Source: Molanna angustata (taxonomy: Eukaryota; Arthropoda; Insecta; Trichoptera; Molannidae). From it: a DNA stretch of 64,000 bases. Shown here in pieces: positions 23,400 to 35,620 of this stretch. The translations under genes and the position numbers were made by a program. The notes under the pieces were generated by a model that had not been told where the DNA came from, did no database searches, and worked only from the letters and a program-made list of their open reading frames with translations. The stretch lies in contig OY754975.1 in the NCBI GenBank assembly GCA_963576475.1, positions 19,842,646 to 19,906,645 of the forward strand, read 5' to 3'. How positions within the stretch are numbered: the first letter of the stretch is position 1; the number at the start of each line of letters is the position of its first letter.

Positions 23400-23820
23400 G
23401 ACAGAAAGTCTTGAAAGCCCTAAAGTTGCTCTTCGTGGCTACAAGGTCCGCATGTCCAATGGGTCCAATGAAATTCCCTCGGACATCGCCGTAGAGTTAT
23501 CGTCGGAAAGTTGACACGGAGAAGTCAGTGCAACCCCATAGGATATGCTCAGAAGTCTGTTCAGGGTTATCACAAAGCTGGCATGAGGACGAATCGGATA
23601 AATGAAAAAAGAAAAAGATAACTTTTGAAACTGCCGTGTCCAGTAAGGTATTGCGTGGTCCAATAATCGGGAACAATCCACGAGGAAAAAATTCGAGTCC
23701 TCATATCGGGAAGAAATAAAAATGTCAGTTTGCCCATGGACGAAGAAGACCAGCGACGTTGCCAAGCATCTAAAAGAGAACTCCGGGCCAAGTTCTCGAT
23801 CTCTCCAGTATCTGTTGACT
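23400..23820 (-). pseudogene. R1/Jockey-like LINE RNase H tail, frameshifted
   Basis: Minus-strand frames read ARSSLLDAWQRRWSSS, TQYLTGHGSFKSYLF and then, after a frame change near 23600, a segment with a C-x2-C-x8-H-x4-C pattern. The order W-x-RW, LTGHG-x-F-x-YL and a zinc-knuckle-like finish is characteristic of the C-terminus of R1- and Jockey-group non-LTR polyproteins. No upstream RT survives in the window, so the copy is 5'-truncated and inactive. Confidence 0.75.
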
Positions 23821-24224
23821 TCTACATATTTTATCTATATTTTATCATTATTTACTCCACTGCCCAATTGTTGTCTTTCGATGAAAATATAACCAACAAA
23901 AAAACATGTATGATAAATGACATAACGCCCGATGCTACGTTCATATTGAAACGCCGCGCGCCGCACGAAAGCGTTCAGTGAGATTGGTGTGAAAAACGCC
24001 ATAATCTGCAACTTCAGGTACATCCGACGCATGACGTCGAGCGTTGTAACTGAACACAGCCCTTTGTAGATGCTTCATGTAGTAAAAGCATTTATATTAA
24101 ATTTAGGGAATGTATACCTATATACTTTTCACAAGGACGTATTCATTCTTTTTAAAAAATCCGATGGACTTGTATTACTCACTTTCTCGTAGCATACCCA
24201 AATGGCAAGTTTGATTCTGAATTG
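23821..24224. other. Gene-free stretch with GC-richer patch
   Basis: A GC-richer patch at 23947-24060 (CGCCGCGCGCCGCACGAAAG) resembles the body of the SINE at 22945. No gene seen. Confidence 0.4.
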
Positions 24225-24345
24225 CATTTATTTTATTTATTATTTATTTACCTTTTATCACGCCATATTTATAATGACAACAATAAGTAGATTACTGCTG
24301 CCCAACTAGGAAATCATGTTCTACAATTTCAACTTTCTGCACTCA
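24225..24345 (-). repeat. LINE 3'-tail family T1 (minus)
   Basis: TTTATTTATTATTTATTTAC, a CACGCCATATTTATAATGAC stretch and ATTACTGCTGCCCAACTAGG are the inverse of the tail at 50165-50345. The A/T-rich side marks the 3' end of a minus-strand copy. Confidence 0.6.
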
Positions 24346-25310
<965 letters not shown>

Positions 25311-25344
25311 CTTAATGTTTAAAATTCCTTTTTGTTAATATAAA

Positions 25345-25460
25345 CCATTCAAGGACTCACACAAACACGCACATAAAATTTCATCAAAATCGGTTCAGTC
25401 GTTTAGGAGGAGTTCAGTGACATACACACGTACAGAAGAATTATATATACATATATACAG
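25345..25460 (+). repeat. RTE/insect-repeat 3' end motif
   Basis: ATTTCATCAAAATCGGTTCA, then GTCGTTTAGGAGGAGTTCAG and GACATACACACG, then an ATATATAC tail. This string is common at the 3' end of insect repeat families, probably RTE-type. The family assignment is from memory. Confidence 0.5.
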
Positions 25461-25653
25461 ATACAACAAGGTTGTTAAATAAAGCCTAAAGATTTGATCC
25501 ATAGATGACTCTTAGGGTAATCTTTATTTTATTGGTGATTCTTATTATTGTTGATTTATTTGTGCGTTTTGGGGAGCCTTTAAATTTCTATAATCAAAAC
25601 GATTATATATCTTTTAATTATTACAGGAAAAAAATCAAAAAACTACAGTAAAC

Positions 25654-25735
25654 CACCGTGGCACAGTTGGTAAGCCGTTCGGTTTCGGTAAGCAGAGGAG
25701 AAATTTACATAAATTTATTTCTCACGCAAATGTTG
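25654..25735 (+). mobile_element. tRNA-derived SINE head, truncated
   Basis: CCGTGGCACAGTTGGTAAG is a good A-box region. It is followed by the body GCAGAGGAGAAATTT and TTATTTCTCACGCAAATG. Compared with the fuller copy at 51700-51865 it lacks the B-box segment. The LINE at 25722-26250 then interrupts it. Confidence 0.6.
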
Positions 25736-26250
25736 CTTCTTGTCTGTTTTTTTCCCACTTTTTTAATCCACATTTAAAGCTATTTATATTTTTTGTTTTC
25801 TTCAATTCAATTGGAAGCAAATTGAAAATTTTTACTCCAAGGAAATGAAAATTTCTTTGTCCATAAGTCGACTTGGTTCTCGGTATCTGTATATTTGCTT
25901 GTCTAGTCTGTCTAGTCTGACGTGTAGTTTGGGTCGATTGGAAGTCATTAAGGTGTGAATAGATATAAGTGCAAATGTTTTTAGCATATAACTGTGGCAT
26001 GTCTAGGATGTCAAGTTTTTTGAATAGTTCGGCTGAGGGTGTGCGAATAGGAACAATTAATATTATTTTCAAAACGGATTTTTGGGCTTTAACTATTGGA
26101 CCTATATTTGTTTTGTAAGTAGGTACCACCCCAGCCTATAATACCATATTCTTCTATTAATTGGTAAAGTGAATAGTTCATTAATTTATTGACTGATTTA
26201 GGTTTTGTTTCTAATTTTAGGACTTTTTTGAAGTTATGAGATTTTTTTGT
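25722..26250 (-). pseudogene. CR1/Jockey-type LINE RT C-terminus
   Basis: A 135-codon minus frame holds NIGPIVKAQKSVLKII, ELFKKLDILDMPQLYAKNIC, YGQRNFHFLGVKIFNLLP and a stop. Just upstream, another frame reads EYGIIGWGG, so there is a frameshift near 26120. The GWGG, KAQK, LF-x-L-x-IL and YG-x-R-x-F...NLLP landmarks belong to the thumb and tail region of CR1/Jockey-like reverse transcriptases. The catalytic region is missing. Confidence 0.75.
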
Positions 26251-26261
26251 GAAAATATCCT

Positions 26262-26400
26262 GATATGAGATGGGTCGATGACATAGTGACTAACGCGGTG
26301 AATTGGGGTGGAAACACTGGTTAGTTGAAAGAAATTGTCATACGGCAATAAGCTCGCCATTTTAGCAAAGTAGAAGGAAGTGTTTATTATTATTATTAAT
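26262..26400 (+). mobile_element. SINE head remnant and SINE tail
   Basis: GATGGGTCGATGACATAGTG resembles the heads at 32968 and 53868. From about 26310, GGTTAGTTGAAAGAAATTG, ACGGCAATAAGC and TCGCCA match the tail of the SINE at 51700. It may be the other half of the SINE started at 25654. Confidence 0.5.
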
Positions 26401-27886
26401 CCACAGGACGCGTAATTAATGTAAAAAACAATAATATGTAGAAATATGAATCTTTAAAAGTATGTCTCAATATCATATTATTTCAAAACTTGCTAATTTA
26501 ATATATATTCTTATCGACTCTTAATAATAGTCGTTGAACATAATGAGTAATTACCAATACTATATTTTACACACCATAAATTATAAATACCTACATATTC
26601 TGTTGACTTATCTGGGTCAATAAATTATATACACAACATGTACCTACATATTTATTGCATATAAAAAGGGCCAAATCAATTAAACACATGTCAGCCATAA
26701 TATATTTGGTTAAATGCGGTCTGTATAATTTTATTATATGTACTGATCTTATTCAGTTTATTTTTATTGACACTTCAATAGTTATTGTTATTTGAAATTA
26801 ATATATATATTTTCTTCGTTCTCATAATAAAGTGTTGAAATCTATATTAATAAAAAATCTATAGGTATGTTTTTTTGGAAAGCTAAGTTTTGAACTATAT
26901 GACGATAAGTATTTTAGTCACATTGAAAATTAACTGTACGGGTAGTATAATTAATATTTGCGTTCAAAATTTAGTCGCACTTTGTCTCTGTTGAGATCTA
27001 AAAATGAGTTTGATTACCAGCAGAGGAGAAATTAATTTTAAATTATCTCTAATGTCCCTATTGTTTTTGTGGGCTTCAAATACTGGGTATTTGGAAAAAA
27101 AATATTAGGCTATAAAGTCGCCACTGGCATAGGGCGCAAAATTAGTGCTCAAAATCATTGTTTTGCTTGACTTGGGCAACAATGATGTCCTGCTGTATAA
27201 ATTCCTCGCCGGTTAATAGAAGTTCACATTGCCTTTATCAATAGTAGAACTACCTCCTTATTGTTAATATTGGAATATTGTTTCGACGTACAAATATTTC
27301 ATTCAATACATTTGTCGTAATAATTAAATTTAAGTCAGTTTAAATAAGTCATATATCTCATTTTTTTCGTTTTCTTTTTCTGTTTTGTTTTTCGTGTCAA
27401 ATAATTAGATGTACCTATAGATTAATATTTTTGTACGTTGAAAAACACATTTCAATTGCATTTTGCTGGATGAAAAAAAATTGCTGGACTCAGCTAGATA
27501 GATAGATTGTTGGATGCGGGATCTAGAAATTGCAATCTATAGTTTACGCCCACCATGAGGCGGCGGTAATATTATTCTAGAAACATTATGACATAATAGA
27601 ATATTATGATGTTTCATAGTCAATTAAAATTGTTTTTATTTATTTGGCCCAGCGTGATAATTCTATTATTGTAAATGTAGGTAATTATTATACTTGTTAT
27701 ATCAAGAATTATAAGTGTATTATAAGTGTATCAATCTATTTTAAAGCTAATGCAACTTCCATTCATCGGTAACGGTATTCAATGAGTATTGTTAAAATAG
27801 TGTCAATTAATTATGTAGGTAGGTACGTGTAATCCGAAAAGTCTAAGACACTCTAGGAGATAGTTATACCATATCCGTAAATGCAA
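26401..27886. other. Gene-free stretch with a SINE-body scrap
   Basis: Only CCAGCAGAGGAGAAATTAAT at about 27019 matches the SINE body. The rest is unassigned AT-rich DNA. Confidence 0.45.
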
Positions 27887-28565
27887 TTGAACCAATAATA
27901 GTAATAGTTGAACTCTTATGAACCAATAATAGTTATACATAGTTGAACTCTAATGAACCAATACTTAATAGTTATACATAGTTGAACTATAATGAACCAA
28001 TAATAGTTATAGTTGAACTCTAATGTACCAATAATAGTTATACATAGTTGAACTCTAATGAACCAAATAATAGTTATACATAGTTGAACTCTAATTTACC
28101 AATAATAGTTATAGTTGAACTCTAATGAACCAATAATAGTTATAGTTGAACTCTAATGAACCAAATAATAGTTATACATAGTTGAACTCTAATTTACCAA
28201 TAATAGTTATAGTTGAACTATAATGAACCAATAATAGTTATAGTTGAACTCTAATGTACCAATAATAGTTATACATAGTTGAACTCTAATGAACCAAATA
28301 ATAGTTATACATAGTTGAACTCTAATTTACCAATAATAGTTATAGTTGAACTCTAATGTACCAATAATAGTTGTACATAGTTGAACTATAATGAACCAAT
28401 AATAGTTATAGTTGAACTCTAATGTACCAATAATAGTTATACATAGTTGAACTCTAATGAACCAAATAATAGTTATACATAGTTGAACTCTAATTTACCA
28501 ATAATAGTTATAGTTGAACTCTAATGAACCAATAATAGTTATAGTTGAACTCTAATGAACCAATT
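27887..28565. repeat. Minisatellite M1 (31-37 bp variants)
   Basis: About 20 units alternate between short (AATAGTTATAGTTGAAC) and long (AATAGTTATACATAGTTGAA) forms, separated by CTCTAATGAACC or CTCTAATTTACC. Blocks of several variants recur in the same order, so there is a higher-order repeat. Confidence 0.9.
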
Positions 28566-29177
28566 ATGAAATCATAACATTCCACTATATATAAGAAGTG
28601 AAAAGTACGAATAAAAACTAAAATGACAGTAATATATGAATATTTATGAAAACGAACAAAAAAATAGATCAATGCCCTGTTTAAAGAACGCGTTTCTTAT
28701 AAGTTAAATGTTAGTTATAATACATAATGTAAGTATTTCCTAAACCAGCATACACTCAAAATTTCCATCTTCTTTAGTCCCGACAGAGTAATCCAACTTC
28801 ATCCGAGATATTGCGAGGGAAAATATCAGAAAAAAAGGAATCTTTTTAATTTGTGGGGAGTGGAGTGAGTGTAGTTATCTTGTGGATGTACATACATATC
28901 CAGCCAGTAGCCAGTAGCCAGTAGCCAGCTACCCTGGCTGAGAGCGTTAATCACCAGAGAATAGTCTGGAAGAACGATATGTTCTACCGTAATGAAACCA
29001 TGGAATACTAATTGAAAATATTTAGCGCCCCCAAATCACATCACACATGGTCTATCCTATGTCCAAAAACAATATTTTATAACTTTGTAAAAGATCGTTT
29101 ACATAGTAGTGTTTATAAACTCTACTCAAATATATTAACATAGATTCAGTTGTGATTTCAAAAATTGACCGATTGAA
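28566..29177. other. Spacer between minisatellites
   Basis: Contains a short run of CCAGTAG/CAGTAGC units at 28899-28930. Otherwise nothing is recognised. Confidence 0.5.
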
Positions 29178-30067
29178 AAAAACAATAAGATATACAAAAA
29201 TGATGTCTGACAAAAAAGCAATAAGATATACAAAAATGATGTCTGACAAAAAAGCAATAAGATATACAAAAATGATACGTCTGACAAAAAAAAATAATAT
29301 TTACAAAAATGATGTCTGACAAAAAAAATAATGAGATATTTATACAAAAATGATATGTCTGTCAAAAAAAACAATGGGATGTACAAAAATGATATATCTG
29401 AAAAAAAAACAATAAGATATACAAAATGATATGTCTGACAAAAAAAATAATAAAATATACAAAATTGATATGTCTGACAAAAAAACAATGAGATATCCAA
29501 AAATGATATGTCTGTCAAAAAAAAACAATAGGATGTACAAAATGATATGTCTGACAAAAAAACAATAAGATATACAAAATGATATGTCTGACAAAAAAAT
29601 TAATAAGATATACAAAATTGATATGTCTGACAAAAAAATTAATAAGATATACAAAATTGATATGTCTGACAAAAAAACAATGAGATATCCAAAAATGATA
29701 TGTCTGACAAAAAAATCAATAATATATACAAATTGATATGTCTGACAAAAAAACAATGAGATATCCAAAAATGATATGTCTGACAAAAAAATTAATAAGA
29801 TATACAAAAATGATATAACTGACAAAAAAATTAATAAGATATACAAAAATGATATGTCTGACAAAAAAAAACAATAAGATATACAAAAATGATATGTCTG
29901 ACAAAAAAATAATAAGATATACAAAAATGATATGTCTGACAAAAAAAAACAATAAGATATAGATACAAAAATGATATGTCTGACAAAAAAATAATAAGAT
30001 ATACAAAAATGATATGTCTGACAAAAAAAAACAATAAGATATAGATACAAAAATGATATGTCTGACT
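29178..30067. repeat. Minisatellite M2 (~37-bp units)
   Basis: About 24 units built from ATACAAAAATGATATGTCTG, ACAAAAAAA and a variable CAATAAG or ATTAATAAG stretch. Unit length varies through A-run length. Long minus-strand open frames across it are by-products of the repeat. Confidence 0.9.
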
Positions 30068-30439
30068 ACAAAATAGGGAACGCTCAATGAAAAGAGACAT
30101 GTTTGTCAATATTTTTTGGGAACTCATTAGCTTATATAATCAAAAGAGTTGGTTGTGGACAACGCGGGAAACTTCTAACTACTAAGTCACCTCACAAAGA
30201 ATTCAATTTTTTTTTGGGAAAATTTTCTGAATTTTTATGAAATCAGTTTTTTTATATTCTCCTAAAACTGCTCCTATTTCTATTTTCATTCAAGGCATAT
30301 AGCACTCTAAATAGGGTGAGTTGCCATATAAAGCAAAAAAAATGGTTTGTTAAATATATTATGAAAGTGTTGTGCCTTTTAGCAATTTGAAATAAAAATA
30401 TCTATGTAAATTCAATTTTCCTTGTCTTTATTGTCAGTT
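30068..30439. other. Gene-free stretch
   Basis: No feature recognised. Confidence 0.5.
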
Positions 30440-30464
30440 TTAAGGGATTTATAATTAATCAAAT

Positions 30465-30670
30465 TGCATGTAACTAATGAGATCCAACTGTCGATAGCGA
30501 TAGTATGTAAGTTGAAGAATACATATGTAGGTACCAAAGTATAAATCCATAAATCCAAATTATTGAATATTTGAAGATATTTTGTCGATTTGTTCAAGAG
30601 AATTTATTTCTCTTAGTAAATTCACAGTATAAATAAAACAATACGCGAGATTTGTATGCCAGGTGGATAT
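30465..30670. repeat. Repeat family R, rearranged fragment
   Basis: ATCCAACTGTCGATAGCGAT is the left end of family R. From about 30581 the R right end follows in inverted form (TGTCGATTTGTTCAAGAGAA, then CGCGAGATTTGTATGCC). Confidence 0.6.
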
Positions 30671-30719
30671 TTTTCATGTTTTTTTTTTTAACTTAGAAGT
30701 AAAATATACCAAATTCGCA

Positions 30720-31045
30720 GCATATATGTTCATACATGGATTTATTTATTTATTAATTATATATTTATATATTTACTTTTTGTACATAATATAAACAAAT
30801 AAAATGCACACTGGCGGGCTTATCGATATAAGGCAATTTCTTACAACCAAACAGATTATAGAGTGACAGAATTATATATGTACATTTATTTTGAATATGA
30901 GCTCATGTAATTTTGTAATGTTGTGTGCATCTATAATTGGATGTCCAGCACTCATAATACTAGCCAATACTGTTTCCTTTTCATGAAAATTGTAACCTGG
31001 ATGTCTGTCGATGTACCCTTTTTATAAAATAAATAAATATTAACT
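30720..31045 (+). repeat. LINE/SINE tail family T2
   Basis: TGGATGTCCAGCACTCATAA, then GGATGTCTGTCGATGTACCC and an AAATAAATAAAT tail. The same ordered blocks occur at 54411-54566. A minus-strand GGCGGGCTTATCG...AAGGCAATTTCTTAC tail sits inside at about 30815. Confidence 0.65.
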
Positions 31046-32160
31046 CAAAATCGGAGTAAAACATTTAGTGTGTCTGTGTGTCCGTCCCCCCTTATAACTT
31101 TTTATCCATTTGATTGAGCCTAAAATTTCAGAAAGTATAGAAAATATAACCCTATAAAACTTTTACCCAGAATTTCGAATTATTATTTCAGTCAAGAGTT
31201 ATCAACTTTTGTTTTATTTTTCCGTACATCTCAAAAACAATAGAAGTTAGAATACTGTAAATTTGTATTAATATAGACAAATACAAAATCATAATAAAAT
31301 ACAAATCATAGTTACTCAAACATTGTTTATTAAGAAAAAACATTTTTTATAGTAAATTTATGTGTTTAACTGCCAATATTTCTATTTTTTTTAAATGTCG
31401 AAAAATGCCGAAAAGCCCCAACTAGAAAATGTATTTTATTATAAAAAAATATGTACCTATTATAGTAGGGAGTACCTACTAATCGAGATTTTCCACAATA
31501 AGCCTGGGTTGTTTCAACAAAAGTAACGGTAATAGTATAGGTACTTAAAATACTTTAATTTCATGAAATTGTTCAAAAATTCGTCATTGACGGCATTAGA
31601 TTTGAATGAAACAACCAATACTTTTGAATAATTTTATGAAATCAAAGTTTTTTAACTATACTTTTACTTTAATCTTTGTTCGGGAAACACTGCCTAAATG
31701 TTCTACTCCGAATTCTAAGTAAATTCATATAACTAACTTACATACAAGCTGCGAAGCCTCTACTTTGTCGATATGTTGAGAGAAATAAATTCGAATATTT
31801 TTATTATTGCATAATATGCGCAAACATTGGAATTTTTTCCCTGTCGGGAGTCAAAGATATTTTTTAACAGATTTTTAATTATCTCAATAGAGACGAAGTT
31901 GGAATATTTACTGTAGGAGAACCGGGAAGTCAAGGCACCTACAAGGCTTACGACCTTCGTAACTAACTTACTTACGTGATCACTTTATGCGCAAGCGCAT
32001 AAAGTGATCACGTAAACCAGCCGATGACAGGTCGTAAGCCCTGTAGGTGCCTTGATTTCCCGGTTCTCCTACAGTTAATATTCCAACTTCGTCTCTATTG
32101 AGATAATTAAAAATTTGTTAAAAAAAGAAATAAATTCTCTTGAATAAATCGATAGTTAAA
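31046..32160. mobile_element. Repeat family R copy, interrupted by hairpin element B
   Basis: Shares TTATAACTTTTTATCC, CAAGAGTTATCAAC and AAGCCTCTACTTTGTCGA-type blocks with 36781-37889 and 55421-56542. The R terminus GAAATAAATTC is split by the element at 31793-32126 and resumes at 32127 with CTCTTGAATAAATCGATAGT. Confidence 0.65.
31793..32126. mobile_element. Hairpin element family B, 334 bp with 11-bp TSD
   Basis: Flanked by GAAATAAATTC at 31782-31792 and 32127-32137. A unique head (GAATATTTTTATTATTGC through CCCTGTCGGGAGTC) of about 75 bp is followed by a near-perfect inverted repeat. Its centre is ACTTTATGCGCAAGCGCATA at 31982. The arms carry GAGACGAAGTTGGAATATT and its complement. There is no open frame. 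Confidence 0.8.
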
Positions 32161-32194
32161 TAATATTTTGTATTAAATTATATTTAATAATATT

Positions 32195-32306
32195 TTGTAT
32201 TAATAATGGTTGTCTGGAAGAAATTGCCATTAGGCAATAAGTCCGCCATTTGTACTAGCTATTAAGTAATGTACAATAAAGTGTTTAAATAAATAATAAA
32301 TATTTC
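32195..32306 (+). repeat. SINE/LINE tail used as insertion target
   Basis: GGTTGTCTGGAAGAAATTGC, GGCAATAAGTCCGCCA, then an AAATAAATAATAAAT tail. Its last 12 bp are the target duplicated by the next element. Confidence 0.6.
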
Positions 32307-32886
32307 GAATATTTTTATTATTGCATATGCGCAAACATTGGATTTTTTTTCCCTGTCGGGAGTCAAAGATATTTTTTAACAGATTTTTAATTATCTCAAT
32401 AGAGACGAAGTTGGAATATTTATTGTAGGAGAACCGGGAAATCAAGGCACCTACAGGGCTTACGACCTGTCATTGGCGCAATTCAGGGGTGACTTCTATG
32501 CGAAAAATGCATTGTCACCTCAGATATAAGAATTGTAGCTTTCATTATTTACAAAAAAAACAATTCTCTCAATAGATGGCGTTACAACAAAATAAATAAA
32601 AAATAATAAGATTGTTGTTCATAATTTCACCCATAGATGGCTGTAGTAAAAATTCCTTATTTTCAAGCGAAAAGAATTTCAGTATTACAATATACAGAAC
32701 TTTCAAAATTGAATTGATAGGGATCTCATTAAAAAGGCATAATTGGTGAACGTTGCGCAAGCGCATAAAGTGATCACGTAAACCAGCCGATGACAGGTCG
32801 TAAGCCCTGTAGGTGCCTTGATTTCCCGGTTCTCCTACAATAAATATTCCAACTTCGTCTCTATTGAGATAATTAAAAATCTGTTA
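32307..32886. mobile_element. Hairpin element family B, 580-bp long form with 12-bp TSD
   Basis: AATAAATATTTC flanks both sides (32295-32306, 32887-32898). Head and arms match the copy at 31793, but the arms are separated by about 280 bp of unique centre (32470-32750). This is likely the fuller family member. Confidence 0.8.
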
Positions 32887-32964
32887 AATAAATATTTCTT
32901 TGAAAAAAAAGCTCATTCGTAGTTTATTCAAAGATCGTTGCAATAAACTAAAATGGATTTATAA

Positions 32965-33065
32965 AATTAGATGGGTTGATGGCAGAGCGGTTAGCGAATT
33001 GGGCTAGTAATCCAGTGGTCGCGAATTCGAATCCTACCTCGACCGATTTCGTTCACTTATACAAT
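32965..33065 (+). mobile_element. tRNA-derived SINE head
   Basis: TGGCAGAGCGGTTAGCG (A-box) and GCGAATTCGAATCCTACC (B-box) lie 40 bp apart, with an anticodon-stem-like TAGTAATCCA between. A very similar copy is at 53868. It does not fold into a complete cloverleaf. Confidence 0.65.
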
Positions 33066-33879
33066 TTCGTTCACGATAAATATTGATAGGTAATATAAAC
33101 GTAAAGAGGGATTATAAACTACATGCCTCGTAATGTTAATTTGCTTGGAGACGAAAATATTTCAGTAACTTGATATTTAAGTAGGTATAAAGTGTTTAAT
33201 TACCTACCATATTCACATTAAAATTTCTAGAAATGTGTTGTAGGCAGTGTTTGGCGGTTTAATATGTAATTTGAGTACAATTTCCGTACAAAGATGAAGG
33301 TTGTTATTGGATAAAGTAGGTGCTTATGGAAATAGGACATTAGGTGATGTTAACGAGGATTATCTGCGGTTTCCCTTAGGCTGTTAATAGTGTGAAGATT
33401 TAATGGGAGGCTGCAGAGAAGCCGTAAGGAAATTTAACACCTTATGCTTTTTAAAAGGTATTTGTTTTAGAATATTTTCTTTATTGCGAGTAACATATAC
33501 GATATACGTCATGATGAAATTGCTTGCGTAAGTTGTGACAAATGTGCATCTTCATGTTTAGCTTAATTTTTCAATTAATTTTATTTATTCAGTGTATTGT
33601 GATTTGTTTTCTGTAAAATATTTTTTATTACTTACTTACTTTGCGTATGGCAATCGGCATTTTCTTCACTGCGAGGGTTGGTCAGTTATATTTGGATGCT
33701 CGCCGACATAACCGCTTCCAAGTTAGCCGCATGTAGTTCCTACATTTTTATTTATTTCTAATGTCGCTTTTTTTTTAAACAATCCTTCTAGCGGCTTCTT
33801 CACGTCAGCTTGATATGTAGCTCATTGTGAATGATTGGCTTCTAGAGGTCTTCCCATAGTCCGATGTCTCGAATGAATC
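33066..33879. other. Gene-free stretch
   Basis: No feature recognised. Confidence 0.5.
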
Positions 33880-34075
33880 TCAAGTGATATTTTTATTGAC
33901 AAACATTTTTTCAATATCTCAATAGAGACGAAGTAGGGATATTGTAGAAGAAACAGGAACTCGAGGCACCTACAGGGCTTACGACCTGAAAAAAAGTTTG
34001 TCAATAAAAATATCATTTGACTCCCGAAAGGGAAAAAAATCCAATGTTTGCGTATATGCAATTAAAAAAAAAAAG
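33880..34075. mobile_element. Hairpin element family B, short variant
   Basis: The left arm (GATATTTTTATTGACAAACA, GAGACGAAGTAGGG, GGCACCTACAGGGCTTACGA) jumps at about 33989 to the inverted head. That head reads TTTGTCAATAAAAATATCAT, CTCCCGAAAGGG and CCAATGTTTGCGTATATGC. The centre has been deleted. Confidence 0.65.
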
Positions 34076-34238
34076 AATATCGTTTACTTTATTGTTTAAT
34101 CAATTTGTTGTTATTTTCTCCATCACCTTAGATTTGTTTATTATATTTGTTAATACTTTTTGAACCAAGCATAATATATGTAAAAACATTTTAATGGCTG
34201 GTTATTTGATATTTCCTTCTTCTTCTTCTTACGTCATA

Positions 34239-34600
34239 TCAGGTCTCCCCGACGTTGTCGACCACCATAGAGAAAACTTCCTTGCCCTGTGCAGTGCGAA
34301 ACAGCTCCTCCACAGTTCTTATACCGGTCCATTCGCGGATGTTTCGCAGCCAGGAAAGCTGCCTTCTTCCGACTCCTCTACGACCCTCAATCTTCCCCTT
34401 CATGAAGAGCTGAAGGTTGGCATACTTTTCACCTCTCAGAATATGGCCGAAGTATAACACTTTACGGAGCTTAACATTGGTGAATAATTCTCTGTTGGTG
34501 TTGGCTTTACGTAGTACTTCAGTGTTACTGACCATGTCAGTCCACGATATTCTTGGCATTCTGCGGTGGATCCACAAGGCGGTTTATAATATTAACTTTG
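34239..34600 (-). pseudogene. Non-LTR RT C-terminus (GKIEGRRG type)
   Basis: A 112-codon frame with RRMPRISWTDMVSNTEVLRK, KLRKVLYFGHILRGEKY, KGKIEGRRGVGRRQLSWL and LRNIREWTG. The order RRM-x-RISW, LxxxGHxLRGxxY, KGKIEGRRGxGR and WLRNIRxWTG is the standard C-terminal block of a very common insect non-LTR retrotransposon. The RT catalytic domain is absent, so the copy is 5'-truncated. A related, more decayed copy is at 52800-53000. Confidence 0.8.
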
Positions 34601-34648
34601 AGAGTCCACATTTCCTTCTTTATTAAATATACATAGGTATGAAAAACA

Positions 34649-34897
34649 TAAGTCTGGCACCTGTGAGTGGTTGCGTTTACCAGAGCGCATCTTCTTTCTA
34701 TAGGCGATAAGTGCAGATTTAAGTATATTTTTAAGTCCTTTTGGTGCTCTTCCAACTGATTACAATGAAACTAGGTGATTTGTTCGACGGATTTTATAGC
34801 TTCTAATAACATACAAGTACAAATTATATTCAAATAATGTTAAAATCTGCAATGTTCACCTATAAAGAGGATAAACCGCTCCCAGGTGCCAGACTTA
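34649..34897. mobile_element. Foldback MITE, family D (249 bp)
   Basis: Ends TAAGTCTGGCACCTG and its exact complement CAGGTGCCAGACTTA. Inner parts also pair imperfectly (GGTTGCGTTTACC with GGATAAACCGC). No coding capacity. Confidence 0.75.
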
Positions 34898-35255
34898 AAT
34901 TTCATTCACATATTCATATATTTAATAAGAAAAAAAAACATCGAAAAACCAACCATTAAAATTAAACCAACCTAGAAATAATAATTTATGAAAAAACAGC
35001 CGTTGAAATCATATTAAATCAAGGAATTATGTAATAAATTTTAAAAAATCACGTAATCTAATTTTCGTTTAGGGTTTGCGTGATCCGAAGGACGTAGGAA
35101 CGCCTCTGGTATGGACTAGCTTTATGATATCTTTATGTTGACAAAGTATTGATGTAAAAAAAATAATAAACTATACCATACTAGTGGTATGTGATATCGG
35201 CAGAAGAAAAACAGATTGAAAAAAATGGAAAAGTTTGAAGGGAGTGGACTTGCTA

Positions 35256-35620
35256 TGTCCTATTCTGATTCGTCTAAATATATCCGTCTGAATTTTAGTG
35301 TATGAGAAATGTCAAAAAGTTGACTGCATTTATACGAGACTCATTACGACACAGCGCGCGGATAAAATCCTTTTATCCACGGTCGCCCCTTGGTTTAGAC
35401 GTTTTCGTACTCTGAAATGAATCAGAATAGGACATACTATGCCTTATTCTAATTCGTTTCAGAGTACGAAAACGTCTAAACCAACTGGCGACCGTAGATT
35501 ATAGGATTTTATCCGCACGGTGAGACGTAATGAGTCCCGTATAAATGCTGTCAACTTTTTGACATTTCTCATATACTAAAATTCAGACGGATAAATTTAG
35601 ACGAATCAGAATAGGATATA
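35256..35620. mobile_element. Foldback element, family E (365-bp palindrome)
   Basis: Two arms of about 180 bp meet near 35437 with almost no spacer. Matched blocks include CCTATTCTGATTCGTC, AAATGTCAAAAAGTTGACTG-type, GATAAAATCCT and GTTTAGACGTTTTCGTACTC. The centre repeats the terminal TCAGAATAGGACATA motif, so termini and middle share sequence. A few substitutions only. Confidence 0.8.

Noticed and set aside
25654..26400. Single SINE neatly split by the CR1-like LINE
   Set aside because: The halves are suggestive, but the right part contains a different head motif and no target duplication was found, so I list them separately.
29052..30127. Several overlapping minus-strand frames up to 236 codons reading SDISFLYILLFF-like repeats
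   Set aside because: By-products of minisatellite M2; frame shifts follow A-run length and there is no gene structure.
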